Position numbers and translations under genes: made by a program
Shown: positions 1 through 4,679 of the stretch, piece by piece
Layout of the letters: every line of letters begins with the position of its first letter
How positions within the stretch are numbered: the first letter of the stretch is position 1
Notes under the pieces: generated by a model
What the model was told of the DNA's origin: nothing
The model's database searches: none
Seen by the model: the letters and a program-made list of their open reading frames with translations, nothing else
Source of the DNA: Planctomycetota bacterium
Lineage (GTDB): Bacteria > Planctomycetota > Planctomycetia > Pirellulales > Lacipirellulaceae
NCBI GenBank assembly: GCA_013151315.1
Contig: JAADIN010000240.1
Span: forward strand, 1 to 5,811
Direction of reading: 5' to 3'
DNA: 5,811 nt

Positions 1-764
1 GGCGTGATGTACGCCCGGGCTTTGGTTTCTTCAAAGGTGCCGTGCCGCTCGATAAGGCCTTCCTTGTAGGCCAACTTGTCGGAATAACCGGGCAGTAGGA
101 TTTGGTAATCGTAGCGCAGCCGGTTGGGGACGATGCGGTTGATGTGCCGTGCGATGTTGGTCGTGCAGTTGTTGGAAACCGTGTTATAAAATTCGGGCCG
201 ACTGGCCAGCTCGTTGGCTCGTCCCAGCACGTCGACCAACAACTGTCGCGATTGCTCGGGCGTTGCCGTCGTGCGGTAAAGATAAACGTCCTCGCCGCGA
301 TTGTTAGCGCGCACTTGCACCGCGTCGCGTTCGTCGGCCAGCACATACATGAGCTCGTACTGCCGGGCAGTCCCTTTCCAGGCGGCGTACTCTTCGCCCT
401 CTTCCTTGCGAATTTCGACGCTCGCGACAAGATGCTCGACTTGGCCATCGTCCGAGACAAACTCAAAACTAAGCATGGTATGGGCGATTGCCGGCATGTT
501 CTTAAACGGGACAATGAAAAAATCGACGTGCTGCAAATCGTCGAGCTGATAGATCTGGTCGCGATGATTGACGACATACGCGTCGTCGTTGAAATAGCGG
601 CAGTGACGTAGGTTGCGAACCGTGACTTGATTGCCTTGAAACTGTGCATACGGCAACACCGCTTGGTCGGCGGACCAATTGCGCACGTTCGACGGCGCAA
701 GGATTTTGGTGAATCCACTGCAGCCGAAGCAGGTAGCAATCAGCACCAAAAAGTAGGCCCGCAT
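1..764 (-). CDS. DUF4105 (Lnb N-terminal periplasmic domain-like) probable lipoprotein, C-terminus cut by the window edge
   Basis: The frame is open from an ATG at 764 down to base 1, giving 254 residues with no stop, so the 3' end lies outside the window. An in-frame TGA sits 9 nt before the ATG, which fixes this as the most upstream start; no clear Shine-Dalgarno is seen. The N-terminus (MRAYFLVLIATCFGCSG) is a short hydrophobic signal with Cys12 and Cys15. FGC at 13-15 is a plausible though not ideal lipobox, so export and lipidation are inferred. The body matches DUF4105: AHTMLSFEFVSDDG, SVEIRKEEGEEY, RQYELMYVLADERD, then RPEFYNTVSNNCTTNIARHINRI with the conserved Asn-Asn-Cys-Thr, and LLPGYSDKLAY. 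In this family the Cys in NNCT is thought to be part of a papain-like (NlpC/P60-related) fold, but the substrate is not known. The gene is divergent from the MEMO-family gene at 930. Confidence 0.85.
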   Translation of the reverse strand, partial: MRAYFLVLIATCFGCSGFTKILAPSNVRNWSADQAVLPYAQFQGNQVTVRNLRHCRYFNDDAYVVNHRDQIYQLDDLQHVDFFIVPFKNMPAIAHTMLSFEFVSDDGQVEHLVASVEIRKEEGEEYAAWKGTARQYELMYVLADERDAVQVRANNRGEDVYLYRTTATPEQSRQLLVDVLGRANELASRPEFYNTVSNNCTTNIARHINRIVPNRLRYDYQILLPGYSDKLAYKEGLIERHGTFEETKARAYIT

Positions 765-901
765 GACAATTCAATGCATTCAAGTTCGTGATTAAAAAAG
801 CGGCGAATCCTAGCGATTTGGGGCATTTCGAGCAAGAGAAAAAATGCTATCAGCTTGCAGCGAATCGTCTGATAAGATGAAAGGCAACCGATCATTTCCG
901 T

Positions 902-929
902 ATTCCTAAATCCGCATTCTGAATTCAAA
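902..929. repeat. degenerate heptanucleotide run just before the amrB start
   Basis: Four consecutive 7-nt units (attccta, aatccgc, attctga, attcaaa) end exactly at the ATG at 930. Neighbouring units agree at 4-5 of 7 positions. The same 7-nt period, with different words, appears in the gap at 2194-2306. The rest of the 765-929 gap is AT-rich and must hold the divergent promoters, but no convincing -35/-10 pair was found. Function unknown; chance similarity is possible. Confidence 0.35.
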
Positions 930-2202
930 ATGTGCCACCCCCAGATTCGCCCCCTCGAACTCGTACCGCTCAGCGACGACCGCGAAGGCGAGTACGCTTT
1001 GCGAGACCCGTATAGTTTTTCCAGCACGGTTGCCCTGCCCTTCGAGGCGGCCATGCTGGTCACGATGATGGACGGTAAACGGTCGCTCAAGGAATTGCAT
1101 CAGGCATTTCATGAGCAGTTTAGCGGAACGCTTACGCTGTCCGAAATCGAGCAAGTCGTCAACCAACTTGATACAGGGTGTTTTTTAGAAAACGATCACT
1201 TCGAGCAACATAAGCGCTCAGTGATTGCCGAATATGAGACGCTCGATATCCGCCCCGCAGCACATGCAGGTACGGCCTATCCCCAGGAGGAGGGAGCGGT
1301 TCGAGAGCAGCTCGGAGAATTCTTTACCTGCCAAGAGGGGCCCGGCCTGCTGCCGTCGGAAGGTTGCCCGGCCAGCGAGTATGCTGCTGAGGCGACTCGG
1401 AGGCTTTGCGGCGTGATGAGTCCGCACATCGACTTCCATCGCGGAGGCCCGACTTTTGCGTGGGCGTACGATCGGGTCGTGACCGAGTCCACAGCCAAAG
1501 TATTTGTTATTTTGGGGACAGCGCACACCCCGCTAGAAAGCCTGTTTAGCGTTTCGCGCAAGCATTTTGATACGCCCTTGGGCACCGTCGAGACCGACCG
1601 CGATTTTATCGAGGCCTTCTCCAGGCGTTTGTCGTTGCGACCTACGGCAGGGGAAACGGCCATCATGTTCGACGACGAATTTCCTCATCGGCAAGAGCAT
1701 TCAATCGAATTCCAAGCTTTGATGCTGCAATATATTTTAGGCGGCCGGCGCGACTACCAGATTGTGCCGATTTGGCTCGTTCCATCCGTTTGTGCTGAAC
1801 AATCGTTCGCCGGGCGACGCTCCTGCGGTGGCCGATTTTGTAGCGGCGCTGCGCGAAACGATCGACGCCTCCAGCCGTGAAGTTTGCTTTGTGGCAGGGG
1901 TCGATCTGGCCCACATCGGCCAACAGTTTGGCGACGAGCAATTGCTCGACAAGAGTCGGCTTACCGAACAATGGACCGACGACCAGCAGTTGTTAGCCGC
2001 CGCCTGCGAGGGCGACCCTGAGGCGTGGTTCATCCACGTTGCTGCCCAACAAGATCGCAACCGAATTTGCGGGCTCGCGCCAACTTACACGATGCTCGAA
2101 GCCATGCGACCCGAGCGAGGCGAAATACTGAAATACGATCAAGCCGTAGCGAAGGACGACAGCTCGTGTGTGAGCTTTGCCAGCGTGGCATTTTATGTTT
2201 GA
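930..2202 (+). pseudogene. amrB: AmmeMemoRadiSam system protein B (MEMO family), interrupted by a frameshift
   Basis: Two overlapping frames encode successive parts of one protein. The first (930-1772 in the family frame, 281 residues) has an N-terminal extension of about 108 residues of the kind seen in long bacterial members (RPLELVPLSDD, LPFEAAMLVTMMDGKRSLKEL), followed by the MEMO core: RPAAHAGTAYP (108-118), SPHIDFHRGG (164-173), ILGTAHTPLE (194-203) and HRQEHSIEFQ (253-262). The second frame (1774-2202, 142 residues) continues with GSFHPF, VAGVDLAHIGQQFGD, GLAPTYTMLEAM and DSSCVSFASVAFYV. Together they give about 423 residues, near the usual length of this long form. Read without a shift, the first part ends at 1880 after 35 unrelated residues. 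MEMO proteins share a fold with extradiol dioxygenases. His166 and His199 match expected metal-site histidines, while the position I align with the human MEMO1 cysteine is Ala (VDLAHIG). The family often accompanies an AMMECR1 protein and a radical SAM protein; neither is in this window. The break may be a real mutation or a sequencing or assembly error. Confidence 0.88.
1761..1776 (+). other. frameshift site in amrB
   Basis: The upstream frame reads Q-I-V-P-I up to base 1772 and the downstream frame resumes with G-S-F-H-P-F at 1774, leaving a single T at 1773 between them. Relatives normally have two residues between this Ile and Gly (IVPI-xx-GSFH, from family knowledge). The simplest reading is therefore loss of 5 nt rather than one inserted base or a programmed +1 shift. 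There is no long homopolymer here, only TTT at 1771-1773. Confidence 0.75.
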
Positions 2203-2306
2203 TGTGGGATGTTTGATTTTTGATGTGTGATTAGCTGCGTAGTAGCCTTTAACATCAACAATCAAACATCCTACATCACAGATACTCACAACCTACAATT
2301 CGCAAT
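2194..2306. repeat. degenerate heptanucleotide tandem repeats in two opposed blocks
   Basis: On the plus strand from 2194 the units are tatgttt, gatgtgg, gatgttt, gattttt and gatgtgt; neighbours share 4-6 of 7 bases. On the minus strand from 2306 down to 2251 the units are attgcga, attgtag, gttgtga, gtatctg, tgatgta, ggatgtt, tgattgt and tgatgtt; most neighbours share 4-5 of 7, but the two steps around gtatctg are weak (2-3). The blocks face each other across a short spacer (2229-2250) and reach into the last codons of both convergent genes. The layout resembles the short tandemly repeated heptamer (STRR) elements known from cyanobacteria, but the words differ and homology is not claimed. Confidence 0.45.
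2200..2278. terminator. long inverted repeat between convergent amrB and hisG, possible bidirectional terminator
   Basis: Arms 2201-2226 and 2252-2277 are complementary at 24 of 26 positions, and one more pair (2200/2278) closes the stem; the loop is 25 nt. One mismatch is a G-U wobble in the amrB transcript. The arm begins inside the amrB stop codon, and 7 nt separate the other arm from the hisG stop. There is no GC-rich stem or U-tract, so this is not a classical intrinsic terminator. Its position between two converging genes is the main reason for the call. Confidence 0.4.
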
Positions 2307-3221
2307 TGCGGTCTCAAGAATCGCCGTCGCGCCAAGCGTTTCCAGGCGCTCCATGATGTCAATCACTTCGCCACGGCGTACCATCGCTCGAACGCTGTGC
2401 CAGTTTTTGTCTTCCAGGCGATTGACGGTCGGCGAATTAAAGCCGGGCGTTATTTTTTCTGCCTCGGCCAGTTTTTCGCTCGGCACATTGTACTCAAGCA
2501 GTGAGTAAGCGCGGGCGATTACAACCCCTTCGAGTCGGCGGACGACCCGGTCGGCCAACTCAGCGTGCTGCGTGTTGGGGTTTTGAACGAGCACCGTTTC
2601 GTAGCTGCCGATTTCGTCGAGAACACGCAACCGGTTGGCGGCCAAGGTGCTGCCCGTTTCTACCAGATCGACGATCGCATCAGCAACGCCCAGCGCAATC
2701 ATCACTTCGACCGAGCCCGTCAGTTCGACCGTGTAGGCCGTGGCACCATGGTTGGCGAGATATTTTTGAGTGACATACGGAAAACTCGTGGCAACACGTT
2801 TGCCATCGAGATCGGCCGGCTTGGTGACCTCGCCCCCCTCGGGCACACAAACGGCCAACCGGCAATTGCCAACGCCCAGGCTCAGGCGGGTCGTTAGCTG
2901 CACGCCACTTTCGGCAACCAGATCGCCGCCCGTGATTCCCAAGTCGATCGCTCCTTCGGCGCAAAGTACCGGAATATCGTCGGTGCGCAAAAAGGTGATG
3001 TCGATCGGCATCTCGCGCACTCGCGCAAAGAGGCTACGATCTTGCCGACGAAAGCGTAGTCCCGCTTCCTTGAGCAATTGCGTCGAGAGTTCAGCCAGTC
3101 GCCCTTTGCTAGGAACGCCGATACGAAGGTTCTTACCGTACGTTTCAAAGCGGTTTGGTTGTTCAGACTTTCCCGGCCGCTGGAGACCTTCAGCATAATT
3201 CTGGGTTTGGCTCTTAGTCAT
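2286..3221 (-). CDS. hisG: ATP phosphoribosyltransferase, long (HisG_L) form
   Basis: This enzyme joins ATP and PRPP to give phosphoribosyl-ATP, the first committed step of histidine synthesis in the cytoplasm. The catalytic region starts at LRIGVPSKGRL (32-42) and includes FLRTDDIPVLCAEGAIDLGITGGDLV (77-102), the VATSFPYVTQKYL segment (143-155) and the PRPP-binding loop DLVETGSTLAANRL (185-198). Residues from about 236 to 311 (RAYSLLEYNVP, ITPGFNSPTVNRLEDKNWHSVRAMV) form the C-terminal ACT-like HisG_C domain. That domain marks the long form, which senses histidine itself and needs no HisZ. At 311 residues it is slightly longer than usual because of about 30 polar residues before the catalytic domain. 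The ATG at 3221 was chosen because it overlaps the hisE stop as ATGA and no ATG or GTG lies closer to the domain. Translational coupling to hisE is likely. The final codons fall in the heptamer-like repeat of the intergenic region. Confidence 0.96.
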   Translation of the reverse strand: MTKSQTQNYAEGLQRPGKSEQPNRFETYGKNLRIGVPSKGRLAELSTQLLKEAGLRFRRQDRSLFARVREMPIDITFLRTDDIPVLCAEGAIDLGITGGDLVAESGVQLTTRLSLGVGNCRLAVCVPEGGEVTKPADLDGKRVATSFPYVTQKYLANHGATAYTVELTGSVEVMIALGVADAIVDLVETGSTLAANRLRVLDEIGSYETVLVQNPNTQHAELADRVVRRLEGVVIARAYSLLEYNVPSEKLAEAEKITPGFNSPTVNRLEDKNWHSVRAMVRRGEVIDIMERLETLGATAILETAIANCRL

Positions 3222-3553
3222 TTCTCGCGGTTCGCCTTTTCTTCTAATCCAGAGACACCAAAACGACGCGCAAGTTCAGCTTCGACTTCTTGAAGCGTCA
3301 CACCGCGGGCTGCCAGCATCACGAGTAGGTGGTAAGCCAAGTCGGCTGCTTCGTGAATAGTGTGTTGCCGCCCCGCTTCGCCCGGTTCGCCAGCAGCCTC
3401 GACCACCTCGGCCGCCTCTTCGGTGATCTTGCTGCCAATTTTTTCGACGCCCCCTGCCAGCAGCTTAGCCGTGTACGACTTTTCGTCGAGGGCCGCCTTG
3501 CGAGCGAGGATCGTCTGCTCGAGCTGGTCGAGGGGTCGCAAAATATCGGCCAT
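3218..3553 (-). CDS. hisE: phosphoribosyl-ATP pyrophosphatase
   Basis: HisE removes pyrophosphate from phosphoribosyl-ATP to give phosphoribosyl-AMP, the second step of histidine synthesis and the step directly after HisG. The 111-residue protein is the normal size for a stand-alone HisE. It carries the MazG-like metal-binding helices: EKIGSKITEEAAEVVEAA (37-54, with Glu45, Glu46 and Glu49) and HEAADLAYHLLVMLAARGV (67-85, with Glu68 and Asp71). It is not fused to HisI. The start at 3553 gives MADILRPLDQLEQTI, a typical beginning; a weak GGAAAG lies about 12 nt upstream. It is the first gene of a two-gene hisE-hisG unit joined by a 4-nt ATGA overlap, placing consecutive pathway enzymes under joint expression. 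No other his gene is in the window. Confidence 0.95.
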   Translation of the reverse strand: MADILRPLDQLEQTILARKAALDEKSYTAKLLAGGVEKIGSKITEEAAEVVEAAGEPGEAGRQHTIHEAADLAYHLLVMLAARGVTLQEVEAELARRFGVSGLEEKANREK

Positions 3554-3590
3554 TGCTGCGGCTGTCTTTCCAAGCTTGGGGATAAGTGTA

Positions 3591-3596
3591 ATAATA
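3591..3596 (-). promoter_or_regulatory. possible -10 element for hisE-hisG
   Basis: On the minus strand the hexamer TATTAT lies 37 nt upstream of the hisE ATG and matches the TATAAT consensus at 5 of 6 positions. At a 17-nt spacing the upstream hexamer is CTACTC, a poor -35. Planctomycete promoters are not well described, so this is a weak call based on position and AT-richness. Confidence 0.22.
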
Positions 3597-3846
3597 GGGG
3601 TAGAACAGAGTGAGAGTAGCCATCTAGTCTAGCCGACAACATTTGCTCTAGCAATCGAGGCCAGCCGATGAAAGCGGGAGACTTACTTGAGATATTGAAA
3701 GAGAGCCCCTTCGTTCCCCTGTGACTGTGCCTTTCCAATGGGCGTTCCTGCGAAATTCGACATCCCGAAATGGTCATTGTCTCTCCCGGGGTCGTGGTAA
3801 TCGGGAGGAGAGGAAGCAACGGTTCCAAACTGGTCGAACGAGTGAT
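3597..3846. other. non-coding stretch with nothing recognised
   Basis: About 250 nt between the presumed hisE promoter and the palindrome cluster. Short open frames exist on both strands, but none has a convincing start, ribosome binding site or recognisable protein, and the longer ones run into the palindromes. A modest hairpin is possible at 3781-3812 (TCCCG pairing with CGGGA, with purine/pyrimidine-rich flanks CTCT and AGAG). Upstream regulatory sequence or remnants of an inserted element are both possible. Confidence 0.4.
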
Positions 3847-3884
3847 TATGGCCTTCGGCCAAAAGGCGTTTTGGTACCTCCAAT

Positions 3885-3916
3885 CCTAGGGCGGCGCTGC
3901 GCTTGCCCTAGGCTAC
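3885..3916 (-). repeat. REP-like element, inverse copy (hairpin plus GTAG on the minus strand)
   Basis: Read on the minus strand this is GTAG followed directly by a 28-nt hairpin. The 8-bp stem is CCTAGGGC (minus-strand equivalent at 3905-3912) with GCCCTAGG (3885-3892), around a 12-nt GC-rich tip. It is the exact reverse complement of 4011-4042. GTAG 5' of a hairpin is the known signature of REP elements recognised by RAYT proteins in enterobacteria and pseudomonads; applying it here is inference. Confidence 0.65.
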
Positions 3917-4010
3917 GATGACTATGGCCTTCGGCCAACAAACGTATTTTGGGCGAAAGCTTATTCTCGCCCTCGCCCTAGTGCCCTTGGCCGAAGGCCT
4001 GTTTTCCACC

Positions 4011-4042
4011 GTAGCCTAGGGCAAGCGCAGCGCCGCCCTAGG
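4011..4042 (+). repeat. REP-like element, direct copy (GTAG plus 28-nt hairpin)
   Basis: GTAG at 4011-4014 is followed without a gap by the CCTAGGGC stem (4015-4022), a 12-nt tip containing GCGCAGCGC, and GCCCTAGG (4035-4042). It forms a head-to-head pair with the inverse copy, 94 nt apart with both GTAGs facing inward, which is the arrangement called a BIME in E. coli. It lies 78 nt before the transposase start. Confidence 0.65.
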
Positions 4043-4093
4043 TTCCATGACGCAACAACCCCACGTTTGGCCGAAGGCCATATTCATCCTGAC

Positions 4094-4115
4094 CCTAACG
4101 CAGTGCCTTAGGAGA
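4094..4115 (+). promoter_or_regulatory. strong Shine-Dalgarno of the transposase gene, able to be hidden in a hairpin
   Basis: AGGAGA at 4110-4115 lies 5 nt before the ATG at 4121, the best ribosome binding site in the window. CCTAA at 4094-4098 can pair with TTAGG at 4108-4112 around a 9-nt loop, covering the first bases of the site; TCCT at 4087-4090 could pair with AGGA instead. IS200 tnpA is known to be held at low translation by a leader hairpin over its ribosome binding site, so a similar role is plausible. The stem is only 5 bp. Confidence 0.45.
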
Positions 4116-4120
4116 AACCA

Positions 4121-4573
4121 ATGCCGCAATCTCTGACGAAACTCTATGCCCATCTGATTTTCAGCACCAAAAACCGCCAGCCATTTTTAGACGAGGCGAT
4201 TCGACCACGCGTCCACGCTTATCTCGCCACCATTCTCCGAGGCCTTGATTCTCCGTGGGTTGTCGTAGGAGGTGTTGCCGATCACGTTCACCTTCTTTTC
4301 GACATGGGCAAGATGCATGCGCCGGTGAAGTTCGTCGAACAGGTGAAACGCGAGTCGTCCAAATTCGTTAAAACTCTTGACACCAAATACCAGAAGTTCT
4401 ATTGGCAACGTGGTTATGGCATGTTTTCTGTCGGTCCGGCACATCGCGCGGAGGCCGAAGCCTATGTTCGCGGGCAGGAAGAACATCATCGGACAAAGAC
4501 GTTCCAAGAGGAGTTTCGCACTCTCTTAGAGCAGTACGGCATTGCGTACGATGAGCAGTATGTCTGGGATTGA
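4121..4573 (+). CDS. tnpA: IS200-like Y1 (HUH) transposase, candidate REP-associated tyrosine transposase
   Basis: This 150-residue single-domain protein has the IS200/IS605 TnpA pattern. The opening strand LYAHLIFSTKNRQPFL (8-23) is followed by the metal-binding HUH motif His55-Val-His57 within VADHVHLLF. A helix after VKFVEQVKRESSKFVK (69-84) leads to QRGYGMFSVGPA (96-107). The presumed catalytic tyrosine is Tyr115 in AEAYVRGQEEHH, with the typical tail FQEEFRTLLEQYGIAYDEQYVW. Enzymes of this class nick single-stranded DNA beside a hairpin and form a 5'-phosphotyrosine link. All visible key residues are present and the frame is intact, so activity is possible. No accessory TnpB/IscB gene follows. 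The adjoining GTAG-hairpin pair favours a RAYT role, although the C-terminal style (YVRGQEEHH rather than YIHxNP) is closer to classical IS200 enzymes. Length and start fit the family and the strong AGGAGA upstream. Confidence 0.93.
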   Translation: MPQSLTKLYAHLIFSTKNRQPFLDEAIRPRVHAYLATILRGLDSPWVVVGGVADHVHLLFDMGKMHAPVKFVEQVKRESSKFVKTLDTKYQKFYWQRGYGMFSVGPAHRAEAEAYVRGQEEHHRTKTFQEEFRTLLEQYGIAYDEQYVWD

Positions 4574-4581
4574 CCCGCAGG

Positions 4582-4600
4582 TTGGCCCAGCAGTGGGCAA
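4582..4600 (+). terminator. short hairpin after the transposase stop
   Basis: GCCCA at 4585-4589 pairs with TGGGC at 4594-4598 around a GCAG loop, and TT/AA can extend the stem past a bulged G. It begins 9 nt after the TGA. No T-run follows, so it may instead be the right-end hairpin recognised by the transposase; its sequence does not match the REP hairpins upstream. Confidence 0.35.
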
Positions 4601-4606
4601 TTCGAA

Positions 4607-4640
4607 GGGGACAGGCACGAATTTTCGGCATGCACCTTTT
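4607..4640. repeat. GGGGACAGGCAC motif and TGCACCTTTTT tract in the tnpA-miaA gap
   Basis: GGGGACAGGCAC occupies 4607-4618, followed by CGAATTTTCG (a small palindrome, 4618-4627) and TGCACCTTTT ending at 4640. From memory, GGGGACAGGCAC-type words recur beside small Y1 transposase genes in several phyla; I cannot verify this here. Only one copy is present, so calling it part of the element is inference. Confidence 0.25.
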
Positions 4641-4679
4641 TGCAAGTGAAACCCAGAAATCTTGAGACTGCGAGGAACG

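Larger units (their letters stand above)
3847..4082. repeat. nested (concentric) palindrome with four arm pairs
   Basis: Four pairs of complementary arms share nearly one centre, with midpoints between 3961.5 and 3964.5. The outer pair 3847-3863/4066-4082 is a perfect 17 bp, and 3885-3917/4010-4042 is a perfect 33 bp. The inner pair 3926-3938/3987-3999 is a perfect 13 bp, and the central pair GGGCGA 3951-3956/TCGCCC 3967-3972 is 6 bp. The outer and 13-bp arms each contain the same small hairpin, GGCCTTCGGCC, in one direction on the left (two copies) and reversed as GGCCGAAGGCC on the right (two copies). Such DNA can fold as one long stem or as separate small hairpins when single-stranded. It may also block transcription from entering the transposase gene. 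Confidence 0.85.
3847..4600. mobile_element. candidate IS200-like / RAYT locus: palindrome cluster, transposase gene and 3' hairpin
   Basis: A 236-nt nested palindrome is followed 38 nt later by a Y1 transposase gene and then by a short hairpin just past the gene's stop. Single-strand transposases of this class recognise subterminal or REP hairpins, so palindromes and gene together form a plausible unit. The true ends are not known: no matching REP copy is seen downstream of the gene, and IS200-type elements leave no target duplication to delimit them. It may be a domesticated RAYT locus rather than an active insertion sequence. Confidence 0.4.

Noticed and set aside
102..611. 169-codon open frame on the plus strand
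   Set aside because: It lies wholly antisense to the DUF4105 gene, whose motifs are clear on the minus strand; its translation resembles nothing.
848..874. TATCAG ... CTGATA inverted repeat in the DUF4105/amrB divergent gap as an operator
   Set aside because: The arms are only 6 bp with a 15-nt spacer, which is expected by chance in a window this size, and no promoter could be placed around it.
1761..1776. Programmed +1 frameshift in amrB
   Set aside because: There is no typical slippery or stop-codon context at the junction, and the joined product would still lack two residues of a conserved strand.
3683..3883. 66-codon open frame on the minus strand upstream of hisE
   Set aside because: Its start lies beside the palindrome cluster and its first codons come from the GGCCTTCGGCC hairpin; no ribosome binding site or family resemblance is visible.
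3847..4082. CRISPR array
   Set aside because: The repeats are inverted and concentric, not direct and evenly spaced, and no spacers or cas genes are present.
4662..4679. TTG at 4662 as the miaA start
   Set aside because: It adds six residues without family similarity and would place the GAGGA ribosome binding site inside the gene; the ATG at 4680 fits better.
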